DNA of 64,000 nucleotides from Galeopsis tetrahit (Eukaryota; Streptophyta; Magnoliopsida; Lamiales; Lamiaceae), in contig OY776124.1 of assembly GCA_963675135.1 (NCBI GenBank), positions 8,136,677-8,200,676 of the forward strand. Direction: 5' to 3'. How positions within the stretch are numbered: position 1 is the stretch's first letter; every line of letters begins with the position of its first letter. Below, one piece after another: positions 45,850 to 58,203 of this stretch. Made by a program: the position numbers and the translations under genes. The notes under the pieces are model-generated. The model made no database searches. It saw only the letters and a list, made by a program, of their open reading frames with translations, and was not told where the DNA came from.

Positions 45850-47040
45850 CATGTTTCTAGTTAGTGGGTTGTCTCGACTGGATGGTGTCAAGACGACTTT
45901 AATATTAGAAATATTATGTATATCTTGGCCCACAAGTTACTGTATTAGAAATATTATGTATATCTTGGCCCCCAAGTTATCTTGGTCCACAAGTTAGCTA
46001 TCTTATATAAAGCCCATTATGTAGTCTATTTATACTCATGCTCATTGTTAATAAAATTATCTTTTCCATTCATACATTCTCTATATGGTATCAAGAGCTT
46101 CTTCAGGCTAACGCCTCTTTTTCGATCCTCACGATCACACCTCTATCTCCGAGATGGAGGAATATTTTCACATCTCCTAGATCCTATTTTTTTCAGGCCA
46201 ACGCCTTTTTTTTCGATCCTCACGATCACACGTCCATCTCCGAGATTTAGGAATATTTTCCCATCTCCTAAATCCTATATTTTTTTCTTCTACCTTTTCA
46301 AGATTAGGTCTATTTTGCAACAACTCATTAAGAACGAGACCACGTTCTTCCAAACCCAAGAAGACGAATCTTCATCTTCTCCTCAAGTTGTTGCATACGC
46401 CCAAGAGTTTCGCCCTCTTCTGCAACAACTCATCAAGAACGAGACAACGTTCTTCTAAACCCAAGAAGATGAATCTTCCTCTTCTCCTCAAGTTGTTACA
46501 TATGCCCAAGAGCTTCGCCCTCTTCTCACAGTAGATCCTGTGTCTTCTACCGATCCCGTCCTCGTCTTCGACCACTTGTGAACAAGATTGGAATCACCAA
46601 TGGTGCTTCATCTTGAGGGGGCGTATTAGGAATATTATGTATATCTTGGCCCACAAGTTACTGTATTAGGAATATTATGTATATCTTGGCCCCCAAGTTA
46701 TCTTGGTCCACAAGTTAGCTATCTTGTATAAAGCCCATTATGTAGTCTATTTATACTCATGCTCATTGTTAATAAAATTATCTTTTCCATTCATACATTC
46801 TCTATATTTAAATGGGCCTAGTTAATTAGTGGGGCGTCTCGACTAGATGGTGTCAAGACGTCTTCGGATGGGTCTAGTTAGTGGGGCGTCTCGACTGGAT
46901 TGTGTCAAGACGACTTCGAATGGCCTATTTAGTGGGGCGTCTTGACTGGATGGTGTCAAGACGTCTTCAGATGGCCTAGTTAGTGGGGCATCTCGACTGG
47001 ATGGTGTCAAGACGTACGTCTTCCGATGGGGATGGTGTCA
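45850..47040. repeat. Minisatellite of about 52 bp, split by a TRIM element
   Basis: Units of the type CTAGTTAGTGGGGCGTCTCG then ACTGGATGGTGTCAAGACG. One copy lies at 45858-45897; at least four follow at about 46818, 46873, 46924 and 46977. The TRIM-like element at 45903-46806 separates them. The array lies just beyond the 3' end of the receptor gene at 47126. Confidence 0.8.
45903..46806 (+). mobile_element. TRIM-like miniature LTR retrotransposon
   Basis: 904 bp with two 183-bp LTRs (45903-46085 and 46624-46806) that differ at three positions. The duplication TTTAA is perfect at 45898-45902 and 46807-46811. A primer binding site TGGTATCAAGAGC (46086-46098) follows the first LTR, and a purine run TTGAGGGGGCG precedes the second. 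Each LTR has an internal duplication (AATATTATGTATATCTTGGC twice). The inside holds two further partial duplications, one reading LLQQLIKNETTFF twice in a plus frame, and no polymerase. The few LTR differences suggest a fairly recent insertion. Confidence 0.9.
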
Positions 47041-47125
47041 AGAATCATAATTATTAAGTACAAGATATAATAGATAACTTCAACTTTAATCAATTTCTTG
47101 GTCGTACAACATTTGCAATAGGAAG

Positions 47126-49725
47126 TTATAAAATTTTCTCAAACCATTTAGGCCTAACACAAGAAATAATGAAACAACCACCTATGCTTCCAAATAAAAA
47201 CCCACATCCATACCCCATAACAACAACTTCCCAACTAAATCCATCAAAAAAACCATCCTCCTCGTCTTCTCGTGTTGGAGCTTCGACATCTTCACAACCT
47301 GTCAACGGAAATCCACACAATCCCGGGTTTCCTACATATGACGAGTTGTCAAATGTATGAAACTGGTTCGACTGAGGTATCATCCCGACAAGATGATTAT
47401 ACGAGACATTCAAATTCGAAAGAAAAGTTAGGTTCGTCAACGTCCCTGGAATTTCCCCGACTAATTGGTTACAAGAAAGATCCAAGGAATCAAGGGACGT
47501 GATCTTTCCAAGAGATTCAGGGATTTTCCCACCAAGCTTGTTATGTGACAAATCTAGTATCATTAAAAAATTGAGATTGCCAATCAAATGTGGAATGTTT
47601 CCATAAAACTTGTTCATGGAAAAATCAACCACAGTATAAATTCTTCTCAATTTTTCCAAACGATAATTCATACCTTTCAAACCAACTACCATGGTTTCCT
47701 TGTAAGGCCAATTAGACCAATCTCTTAGTTTGGTCTGATTCATCATGGCTCCCAAGTTCGTTAAATATTCGATTGGCAAAGGCCCTGTGAACTCATTATC
47801 AGCTACTACAAAGTATTGCAACATTGGAAAGGGAGGCTCTTTCGTCTTCGAGGCCAAGGGTGAAATCGTCCCATGGAACTTATTCGACTTCAGGTACAGA
47901 ACTTGGACCTGAGGCAGAGTTTCCATCCAGACAGGGAACACATCTTTTATGTTGTTACTTCCAACGTCGAGAATCTGGAATCGTCGACAATTTGAAAGAG
48001 ATCGAGGCAATGTTCCCTCCATCTTATTGCCGTTGAGGTTCAGACATTCTAATGCACAACCTTCCTTGAATGTGTCAGGAATTAGGCCATGGAAACTGTT
48101 GGTATCCATGACGAAAATCCTCAGAGTTTTGGCCATGTTTCCCAAGCAAGTTGGGATTGTACCTTCCAAAGTGTTGTTCGAAAGGTACAACACTTCGAGG
48201 GATGTCACGTTGCAAATGGACAGCGGGATCTGTCCGGTGAGTTTGTTAGAGTAGAGTATGAGTGTGTGTAAACGGGACAGGTCTCCAACGGAGTCAGGAA
48301 TCGGACCAGAAAGCTGGTTTTTCGCAAGGTTTATGTTGGAAAGATTTCGAAATCTTGAAATGTTTTGTGGGAGAGGTCCCTGGAAAGTGTTGCCAGTGAG
48401 AAGGAGGGTTTCAAGATTAGGAGAAAAAGAATTCCAGGGAATGTTGCCTGAAATGTCATTCTGTGAAAGAGAGAGAGTTGTTAAAGTGGTTAAGTTAGAG
48501 AGTGATGGAGGTAGTTGTCCATTGAAATAGTTTCCAGACAGGCTAAGAAGTTGTAGCATCTTTAGACCCCCAACTTCGTATGGAATATTTCCAAACAAAT
48601 CGTTTTGATCAAGAATTAGACGAGCCAGACGCGTCAAATTCTTGATTGTAGGAGGTATCAAGCCAGATAGATGGTTTTCCGAAAGGCTTAGGTGGATCAG
48701 GTTGTGCAATTTGCCAATCTCTGGCGGGATACAACCTGAAATGTTGTAATACATATATTAAATGACATCATCAATTAACGCATAAGAGACTATAAATTTA
48801 CCACTAAAATTGTTGGCATCGAGTGACAATTCGACAAGTTGTGTCATGTTTCCAATCTCCCTTGGCACAACTTCGGAGAAGTTGTTGCTCTGCAGCAACA
48901 GTTTCTGAAGCTGTGTACATTGGCTCAAGCTCGAAAGTATTTCGCCATCAAACGAGTTGTAAGAAAGATCGAGCTTTTCGAGTGCATCACGACCCGAGCT
49001 GCATATGGCAATAGGCAAGCTTCCAAACAAACTATTATTTGTCATTCTAATAACTTCCAATCTTGATATGTTAAAAATGGCAGGAGAAACAAGGCCTGTC
49101 AAATTATTATATCCCATGTCGAAAACCTTCAAGTTATAAAGATGGCCCATCTCTTCTGGAATTGTACCTGTAAAATCAAGAATTAGTGCATAATAGTATC
49201 CTTAAACTATATATGTCATAGAGGCAAGATCATATTCATACCATTTAAATAGTTGCTGGCAAGGTCTAACTCCTCGAGTTGTGTCAAGTTCCCAATTTCA
49301 CTCGGAATTCGTCCGAAAAAACTGTTATACGACAACGAGAGTTCCTTCAATCTACGAAGATTACCAATTTCTTTTGGAATGTTTCCGTGGAAAAGATTCC
49401 CGCTCATATTTAGAGAAACGAGAAACGACAGGTTCCCGATTTCTGGTGGGATGGTGCCTTCCAATCCCATGTTTTGAATAGCCAATCTTGTCACTCTGTG
49501 GTGGCGGAAGCTGCATATTACTCCTGCCCAGGCACAGACGGGAATTTTAGTAGTCCAATTGTTCGTCAGAACATTGTAAGGATCTGAAGTGATATACGAT
49601 TTCAAGATTAGAAGAGAAGATTGATCTGTAATCAGGTTGGTGAATTTTGTGGCTATAGTGGAACCAACTAAGAATTGTAATAATAACAGTTGCACAAGTT
49701 GGGAAAATGAGAAATTCTGCATCAT
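47126..49725 (-). CDS. LRR receptor-like protein (RLP), chimeric ectodomain
   Basis: Predicted cell-surface receptor without a kinase, 819 aa in three exons: 49725-49242, 49167-48802 and 48735-47126. Both introns have GT-AG borders and split a Gly codon after its first base. Residues 1 to about 25 are a signal peptide (LVQLLLLQFLVGSTIA). The LRR N-terminal cap follows (SSLLILKSYITSD, CAWAGVIC), then about 26 LRRs, an island region after the 22nd, four last LRRs, the RLP signature FDNSSYVGNPGLCGFPL, an acidic stretch (TREDEEDGFFDG), one membrane segment with GxxxG-like Gly spacing (GYGCGFLFGSIGG) and a short basic tail. RLPs of this type sense extracellular ligands with SOBIR1/BAK1-type partner kinases. 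The cap and first ten LRRs resemble class XII LRR-RLKs; the rest is RLP-like. No stop or shift interrupts it. Ligand unknown. Confidence 0.85.
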
Positions 49726-50505
49726 ATTTCTGTTGTTTTGTGTTAGTAAACAATGTCTAGTTGAGGCTTCCTTCGAGGCATAATTGAAGAAATTATTGAG
49801 CAGAGGAAATATGGGACAGTTGAAGATGTGGCCCTACACATTAATGGAACATACGACTTAGTCTTCATGCCTCCCTCCGTCTTCGTAAAATGTTCAAAAT
49901 ACTCGTATTTAATTTAATGGTTATTGTTTTATTGTTTAGTAAATAAGAGTATATTTGAAAGTTTATATTTAAATTTCAGTATTTTAACTTTTTAAGTAGA
50001 ATAAACGATGTTTTATTGATTTGTGTAAAATATGAAATGAACACAAAAACTTGTATGCAATATTGTATAAATGCATTTCATTCATTCACACACACGTTCT
50101 TTATAAATACACCCACAACCTTAATTCACACACACATTTTTTATAAAAATTTCGAATTAAGCTGTCAGTGGATGTATTTATAAAAAATGTGTGTGAATTA
50201 AGTTTGTTGGTGTATTTATAAAAAATGTGTGTGTGAATTAAGTTTGTGGGTGTATTTATAAAGAACATGTGTGTGAATAGCTGAAATGCATATATGCAAT
50301 ATTTCATACAAGACTAGCCCTGAAATGAAACCGTTCAACTGACGGAGTACTTAACAAATAGAAAAGTCTCGTAGGTGAAGTAGAACCAACTCACGAGTTT
50401 AAACTTCTCTATCAATTAAGGACGATTCCCTGCTACTCACGATTCTATAAAAATATTTAACATTAAATAATAGTAGTTGTAGAAGTGAACAACTATAAAT
50501 ATTAA
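49726..50505. other. Upstream region of the receptor gene
   Basis: Promoter-side spacer. From about 50085 to 50285, blocks of ACACACATTTTTTATAAA and the near inverse TTTATAAAAAATGTGTGTG alternate as a small set of direct and inverted repeats. No clear TATA box could be assigned to the receptor gene. Confidence 0.5.
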
Positions 50506-50532
50506 GAGGGTGTTTGGCTCAACTTATTTTAA

Positions 50533-50660
50533 ATTGCTTATAAGCTATAACATCTTATAAGCTCTTAAAACAACTTATAAGATGTCATTTTTAAGTAGCT
50601 TATAAGTTATAAAAGTGTTTGACTAATGGAACTTATAAGTTCTTATACAATCTTATAAGA
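50533..50660. repeat. Left-end CTTATAAG palindrome cluster
   Basis: Six copies of the 8-bp palindrome CTTATAAG within about 130 bp of the left terminus. A matching cluster is at the other end. Possible binding sites for the element's own DNA-binding protein (inference). Confidence 0.75.
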
Positions 50661-51205
50661 TGATGATGTGTTTGGCATTATAAGCTATTTTTAGTATTGT
50701 AATTACCAAAAAGGACATGTTTACTCCATGTTTTTGTTAATGCAATTTTTTTTAAACAAAATTTGTTGTTAACGCAATAATTTTAGATAGTCTTTTCATT
50801 TTTTCTTTTCTCAAAAAATGCAAATAGTCTTTTTTTTTAAACAAAATTTGTTAACGCAACTTTTTTTGAATTTATTATCATTCTTGTTTTTTTTAATAAA
50901 TACTACTAAACAATTTAAAATCTAATCTTTTAATTTTTTAAATTTGGATTTTTTTTGTTACTACTTAACAAAATCTTAAAATATAAATTCAATAAATTCA
51001 AATTTGATTTTTTTATTTTATCTAAACCAAAATAATAATTAAAAAAAAAAGTAAAAACTATTTACTTTGATTAAAATAGTGCTAAAAATATATTAAATTC
51101 AACAAAAAAAATCTTTACAACGCGCAAGCACATAAACTTTGTTAAACAAAATTCTTCAAATACTAAATAATAATTACCATCACCTATTAATCGAATTCAA
51201 GATTA

Positions 51206-52706
51206 TCAACTTTGCTTAGCAATTTCCACATCAATTGAATCTCGCACTGCCATCCAGTAGGTGTTCAGATGACCAATTACGTCTTCTACATTAGAAGCTC
51301 CCACAGATGTTCCAACATGCTCGACATTTGGCTCATAATTTTCGTTCTCTGCTATCTCAAAGGCCTTGTCTAGAATATTTTTTTTCCTTATGTAATTGTG
51401 GATCGCCATAGTTGCTAACACAATTTCTCTTTGCGTGTCAATATGGAAATAAGGCATATCAGCCAAAATATTCCATCTAGCTTTCCAAACCCCAAAAGTG
51501 CGTTCAACACAATTTCTACATGAAGAGTGATAGTAATTGAACTTTTCCTTTAAGTTTCTCGGTTTGCGTAGTTGTCCTGTCCTAGCTCGACGAAAGTCCT
51601 CAAGATGATATCTTATATTCTCACCTTTATAAGGACCCATATAACCTGACATATGAGTGTATCCAACATCAACCAAATAATATTTTTGTCCTTTTGGAAT
51701 AGGAAAGTTGATATTTGGAGTTCGAATAGCTTCTCCCAAAATCCTATTATCATGTGCAGATCCTTCCCATCCAGTCCAAACAAATGTAAAACACATATTA
51801 AAATCAACTACTGCAAGAATGTTTTGAGTCGCATACCCTTTTCGTCCAATATATGGTATTCCTTTTCCTTGTGGCAATCGAGCCTTTACATGTGTACCAT
51901 CTATTGCTCCAATACAATCCTGAAAATAATAAAAAGAATTAAACATATATCCTCTATCTATTCAAAGTACTTCACATCTATTGTTCCATATGTAGTCCAT
52001 CAAAATGCATATTAACACATATTACCACCGCAGCCTACTATATATAATCCTGAACTACTCGAGTAGCCTACTATATATAAGTACTTTTATATACACTCAC
52101 CTTAAAGAATGGCATGTATCGTTGGTGTTGAGGCTTATGATACCCTTTCCCCTCATTGTACTCAGGATGAGGTGCAATAATATCATTGGCCAACTTACCA
52201 ATAGCCTTTAGGACCCTATGAAAGTGTCTTGAGATCGTTTCACCCGAATGATTGAATATTTCCTGCAACAATCTATTGTCAACACCATGTGCACAAGTCA
52301 TTAAAAAAATTCCCACTTCCTCATGGGTATACATTCCTCTTGTTGGTTGTAGGTCATACTTATGGATCAATTCATAGCATAAATCAAAAAACATATGTTT
52401 TGTTAATCAAAAAGCTTGATAGCATCTTATCTCACTTCCATTCAGAATCTCTTCCATGAATTTATGACCTGTTCGAATAGAAGTTCGACATGGAGTCTTA
52501 TGAATGTAGTTCTCATAATATGTAAGGATGCTGTGTGCGGTTACTTGGCATAGGACTGACCAATCAGAATTCTGTTGAACATCATATTCATCTTTGGTGA
52601 CTTCTTCGTTAAGAAAAGTACTTGGAAGTATTGAAGAACAATGAGAGACTTCCCATGAGTCTTTCAAAGTATAATCTGTTTTGTCACTGATATCTTCGAG
52701 TTCCAT
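51206..52706 (-). pseudogene. PIF/Harbinger DDE transposase (ORF2), one nonsense codon
   Basis: Transposase of the HARBI1-like DDE_Tnp_4 family, which cuts and pastes the element. Exons are 52706-52101 and 51919-51206 with GT-AG borders and phase 0. Start at ATG 52704-52706 (MELEDISDK). Exon 1 has HKFMEEILNGSEIRCYQAF, then TGA at 52407-52409, then LTKHMFFDLCYELIHKYDL in the same frame; the family usually has Arg or a similar residue there, so a CGA-to-TGA change is likely. The helix-turn-helix-like part follows (HEEVGIFLMTCAHG, LLQEIFNHSGETISRHFHRV). Exon 2 has the catalytic Asp of GAIDGTHV, the Asp of LVDVGY and the Glu of CVERTFG, so the DDE triad is complete. The frame is about 439 codons, normal for the family. 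No other damage is visible. Confidence 0.88.
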
Positions 52707-54315
52707 TAAAAGAATGATTCCTATATTGAAGAATAAATAATGTACTGAGCAAGAACAATGGCTGAAAGAACACAAAAGCAGAAGTAATAATAAGGAATCA
52801 AATTCCTATCTAGTTGCATTCTACATCAAAGAATAAAAAACTACAAATAGAAACGTGAAAGGTTCAATTACACTCATCCCTGAGGCTTGGGTGGAACACT
52901 GGGCATTTTGCATTAAAAATAAAAATACTTCAAAATCTTTTTGTCTGAATGGTTCCCTGTATCAAAAGATATATCTAGTAGTTTTTGTTCTGTAGATACA
53001 AAGTATAACCTTCGTACGTCAAAGAATAATAACATGCTTTAACGGCCTTCTCCCTCAAAATAGAGTTTCTAAATGCCACAATCATCCACATTGATTAGAT
53101 ATTTGAAGCATCATAAGGCATTAAATTTCTTTCATGGTGCATATTTCAAAAGCCTAATATAAGTGTCGTACATAAAATCGAGAGTTCAACAAATTTGTTT
53201 GCTCATAGTGAGTACATATGAGCATAAAATTGGTGCAAGAAAATTTATAAGTCAAGTCCTTAATGAAGTCAGAACAAAACTAAAAGGCTTGATTCAACAA
53301 AAAACACTTTCTAAGTAAACAAAAAACTAACCTTATGATAGCACCCAGTATGAGAGGTATGATAGCACCCAGTATGAGAGGTATGGTGTTCAAATACCGA
53401 TAACGAAAGGCCAACATATAGCAATTTATTTTAATAGATGAACATACAACATCCTTGAGGCTATATAGTTGAGTTGTTTGTTTCATCATTAGTGGAAACT
53501 ATACTCTTGAGTGTTTAAACTTCTTCCCCTGCAGTTCTGCCCCCATTCCCCCAATATGCAGCACATTTGTTTTGTTTTTCCTCCACATTTATGGCACAAG
53601 ACGATACTTCTTATATACAAATACACACAAACATACACATACATATTATTAGTGGTGTTTAACAATGAAGCTTCTTACAAAAAAGGCAACAGATGATATT
53701 TTATTTAGTAAATGTTCAGATGGTTCAACTAAAAGTTGTTCCAATTATAAAGAAGTGTGTTACTGTATGAGGCATTACCTTCCAAATGGTTTTTCGTTTA
53801 ATATATCAGGAAAAGAAGTTTACAAAAGAATCAGTGATGGGAGATTCAATTCAGCAAATCAATTTTGAGCAACATATCAACTTACACTTCACAAGTGCCA
53901 GCTCTTTAAGGGTGAAATCCACAGAAAATCATCAGCCATTGTTCTCAGAACGAAAAAAATAAGAAACTCCACAAAAATGGCAGCAGCTAAAGATATTATG
54001 CATAGAAAAGAACATCATAAGTAAACACCATAGGAAGTAGAAACCATAAGCCTTGCAATTTCACATTTCCATGTAAGATTTGTTTACAAGATTGAAGAAG
54101 GTGATATATGTTACTTATATAAAGCGCAAAGTACTCAAAAAAAAAAAAAAAAAAAAAAACAGATCTGTAGAAAAAGATCAAAGAAGAGCTTCAATAGTGA
54201 AACAACAAAAGAAGCATAGTAGTAACGATCCCGTTAACAACAAACCATTCTACATGAGTTTTTAATACATCAATGCCAAATTTACTAGACTTACTTAAAA
54301 TAAAAAAAACTACAA

Positions 54316-55450
54316 TCATTGATTTTTCTTGAATTGGCTATAATTAAACTCAAGCCACGATAGGCGTGACTCGTTAGACGGTTGACTAGAAAACACTTCT
54401 CTCATATCTTTCTTGCTCAAAAGGTTGCAAGCATAATTCCAAAGTTCGCTTGTGGGGGTAATTCCAGGGATGTCCTTTAAAATCTCCAAGGCCTCCCTAA
54501 TAGTCGTCTCCGTGGAAGGTGCAGAAGTGGCATTATTATTGTTCTCCATGAAATGTAGGAGTGAATTAACACTTTCTTTAATAGAAGCTGCTCCAGAAAC
54601 CTTCTTTCTCTTGCTATTTTCTCCAGAATACTTTCTTTTGATTGATGCCAAAGATGGAAACATATTCTTATTACCACCGATACTGCTTGTTTCTTGGGTT
54701 TCAAAACTTGGATCATTCTCAGTGAATACGATGTCATCGCTGTCGCCAATCTCCACATGGTCTTCAACTTCTTTTGTCTCACCATCCTCTAAGATCTCAA
54801 TCTCATTCTCACTGCCCTCATTTCCAGATCTCTGAGTAGGTGCTCGTGCTCTTTCTCCAGTGGCAGCAACATCCGAAAACAACCTATCATACTCAAACCA
54901 TATCAAGGATAAATCCTTGTTCTTAAACTTCTTATAATCTGCATTCTCCTGCAATATCGTATTTCAAATCAACCTAGAGATCTAATAAACAGAATAAAGA
55001 AATATAAAAACTTATAAGTTCAAGACCACATACTTTTATTTTACTCTCCCACCACTCGTTTGAAGCATCAATTGAGTTCTTCAGAGGATCCCAACCAATC
55101 CTAGTAGAGTTGAGCATTAGTTTCTTAAATAGTATCCACTCCTTCTTCATTGCATCCCAATGATTCTGTACTTGTTTGTACACATAGTTTTTTCCAGTCA
55201 ATTTATTGAACCTTTTTATAAGGTTATTCCACCCATTGTTGTTGAAGTGACTGTTTGGTCTATTTCCTTTTCCAATTTCCTCCACACACGATTGGATGAG
55301 CATACGATTTAGATAGACGTCCCACCTTGCAGAAGAAATCCCTTCAGCCCCTGGATTGGTTTTACTACCACTTCTTGATGATGTACTCTTGCCTGAATTT
55401 TCATTTTGATGGACTCCTAATCCTATAATTCCTTTATGTGGATTCTCCAT
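54316..55450 (-). CDS. PIF/Harbinger ORF1, Myb/SANT-like DNA-binding protein
   Basis: Accessory protein of PIF/Harbinger elements, thought to help the transposase reach the nucleus and bind element ends. Exons 55450-55034 and 54948-54316 have GT-AG borders in phase 0 and give about 349 aa with no interruption. The start MENPHKGIIGLGVHQNEN (55450) is chosen over the upstream in-frame ATG because upstream residues show no family features. The Myb/SANT-like domain spans about residues 39-140: ARWDVYLNRMLIQSCVEEI, GWNNLIKRFNKLTG, YKQVQNHWDAMKKEW, TRIGWDPLKNSIDASNEWW. After the intron come IWFEYDRLFSDVAATGERA, an acidic region, a Lys-rich patch (ASIKRKYSGENSKRKKVSG) and a C-terminal helical part. 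It lies upstream of ORF2 on the same strand and may share or have its own promoter. Confidence 0.85.
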
Positions 55451-57132
55451 TAATAGAATAGCTACCTTCCAAGACATAAAAGTTGTCTTTCTTAAACTCA
55501 GAATTTGACTAATCAAAAGCCAACCCATTTTGGTATGCAAAGAAGACCCATTAAAAAAAATAGAGAAACAATGGAAGATAACTAACATCAATATCATATT
55601 TCAGAAAATCCAAAAATGAAAAGTAAAGGATGAAAAATAGTGGTTCCACGTTATTGATTCAACACCTACTTGTCTAGGATTTGAATGGTAATGATAACAG
55701 ATTAATAGCTAGCAAAAAAGATCAGAAATATAGCAATGCCCTATCAATCATTAACAAAGAGACAACCTCAATTAAATTTTCATTCAATATTTCAATTCAA
55801 AAACACTTTTACCATCATTGTTCCAAATTTCCCAAGCTCACTGCTCAATCTTCACTATATATATATATATATATATATAAAGACAAAAAAAATTGATGAA
55901 CAGTGTAAAAATATTGTAAAAATACCCATTCTCTTTCTTAATCCAATAAGGTGAGAGGCTATCACTCATCATCAGAAATCTGATCCATTCTCTTTCTTAG
56001 TCCAAAATACTCAGAGCCATAAACATACACCATATCTCCTTCACTATTCCCATTACAAATGTACGACAGATCAAAAACCACGCACAAATAAAGAAAATCA
56101 ACTTGTCTTTGCTCCTGGAAATAACCTGGAATTCTTTCCTTTTTTAAGTGGAGTAATTACCTGGACCTATACCTTAATAAATATACATCAGGCACATTCT
56201 TAAGCTGGTCAGTTCGATATTTTCTCAAAACTACTGATATTGCAACTCGTAGAATTACTGTTTTTTTTTTTTTAAAGCATGGAGTAATTCCTAATACGGT
56301 CCCAAACTTTGTAACAATCAGACATTTCTAAGAAAAGATTCTACCATATACCTAAATTAATCGATAATTTAAACTTAGCTCTGCAGCATAAGCTCTGAAT
56401 TATCAAATTTAACAGCATAGTGAGTCAAGGAACAACAGAAACGCGTTGTGCTACCCAAGAGTTTAAGAAATTCATAACTCCGAAAACTGTATATCGGTGC
56501 AAGTTATAACAATACATACCGATTGAAGAAACAACAGTTGCTCTCACACGGTAGAATGGCGAGCAATTCTCTCTCTCTTCCGGTTCTCGATGCCGCTTCG
56601 AGGAGAGAGAAACAGAGAGAGGCGGAAATGGGGAGAGAATTAGGGCTAAAGTTAATCGTCGGCGCTTTCTAATCCAAAATACCCAGAGCCATAAACATAC
56701 ACCATATCTCCTTCACTATTCCCATTACATAAACTCCCTCAGTTATGTAGTTTTGTAAAATATTCAATATGAACAGATTTTTACACACGAATCAAATTGT
56801 AAAAATATCAATATTCACCTATCAAAAAAAAAAAAAACTTACCAATGATCAAATCTTCTCTTGCGATTAGGGAGGAGATATGGAGATCCAAATCTTCTCC
56901 TGCAATTCTCTCGTTCGATTAGGGTGGAGAGAGATCGTGCGATTGGGGATTAGGGTTTTGAGAGAGAAGCATCGCGACAGAGAAGGGAGAAAAGGGGGAG
57001 AGAGATCGTGAGGGGAGAGAGAGAGAGGAGAGAGAAAATAAAAAAATTATGATTAATGAAATTGTTATTTTTTGTATTAATATTCATGTAAATAATTAAA
57101 AGTATTAGGGATATTTTTGTAATTTACATATA

Positions 57133-57312
57133 TCTTATAAGTTTCTAAAAAATAAGTTGGGGTTGTCCTACTTTTTATTTTGGAGCTTATAAGCTTCAAG
57201 TAGCTTATTTATACAACTTATAAGATGTTTAAAAAAAAAAAATTGTCAAACACATTTACACAGCTTATAAGCTCTTAAACAACTTATAAGCTGTTTTAAG
57301 TAGCTTATAAGC
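57133..57312. repeat. Right-end CTTATAAG palindrome cluster
   Basis: Six copies of CTTATAAG within about 190 bp of the right terminus, mirroring the left-end cluster. Confidence 0.75.
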
Positions 57313-58168
57313 TGAGTCAAACACACCCTAAATCTTATATTATATACTCATATACTTATGATTTTTTTTCGTAGATACATATTTGTATCCTATATTTTAT
57401 AAACGCGAATTATTAAAAAAATGGTGATTTTATTAATAAGTTAATTTGTATGAAATGAGTTCTTATCACTTATATTCTATGATATCCATGGTTTATTACA
57501 ATAGTTGTACATGTAGGCCGTAGCTTACATTACTAAAACAAAATAGGAGATTAAATACAACAAGATGTTCACTAAAAGGAAAAGGATGTCATGACTTGTG
57601 AGGTTAATTGCTCTCAAATGTGATAAACTCACTACAAAAAATTGCTCAAATAACGAGGGAAATTGGCGAGGGGTATTTCACCCTTGCTATTTGGCGAGGG
57701 ATTTAAAGAGGGGCACAAATAAAGAGGGAATTGGCGAGGGGCGGAATCACACTCGCTAATTAGCGAGTGGAAAAAGATGCACTCGCGTATTGGCGAGGGA
57801 TTTGGCGACGGCGTGTTTTGCACTCGCTCATTGGCGAGTGCATTGTGGCCCTCGGAAACTGGCGACGGTCCCCCACTCGCTAATTGGCGAGGGGGGTGGG
57901 GCCCTCGTAAATTCCCTCGCCTAAGGCCCAATTAAAACCCCCTCCTCCTTCCCCAAATTCGTACAGCCGCTGCTTCACCCCCAAAAATATACACCGCCGC
58001 TGCTTCGTCCACCGCGCCACCGCCGCTGCCAGAGCTACTGATCGAGACTAATTTTTGGATATTTGTGTTCTACACTTTGAGGGGTTCATTTCTACGGTAA
58101 ATTTATGCGTTTTTATTGATTAAATTAAAAGTTGTATATATATGTTTATATTATATTATATATGTATA

Positions 58169-58203
<35 letters not shown>

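Larger units (their letters stand above)
50506..57328 (-). mobile_element. Full-length PIF/Harbinger transposon
   Basis: A 6823-bp DNA transposon. The ends are GAGGGTGTTTGGCTC (50506) and GAGTCAAACACACCC (57328), inverted with small differences, and the 3-bp duplication TAA stands at 50503-50505 and 57329-57331, as expected for PIF/Harbinger. Both genes are on the minus strand: the Myb/SANT-like ORF1 (54316-55450) and the DDE transposase ORF2 (51206-52706). Clusters of CTTATAAG lie at both ends. Between and upstream of the genes are AT-rich spacers. A direct repeat of about 60 bp containing CAGAGCCATAAACATACACC occurs at about 55998 and 56671. ORF1 is open and ORF2 has a single visible nonsense codon, so this is a near-complete, formerly autonomous copy. 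Confidence 0.9.

Noticed and set aside
53665..53868. Plus-strand frame of 67 codons between the two Harbinger genes
   Set aside because: Antisense to both genes, short and without a recognisable domain.
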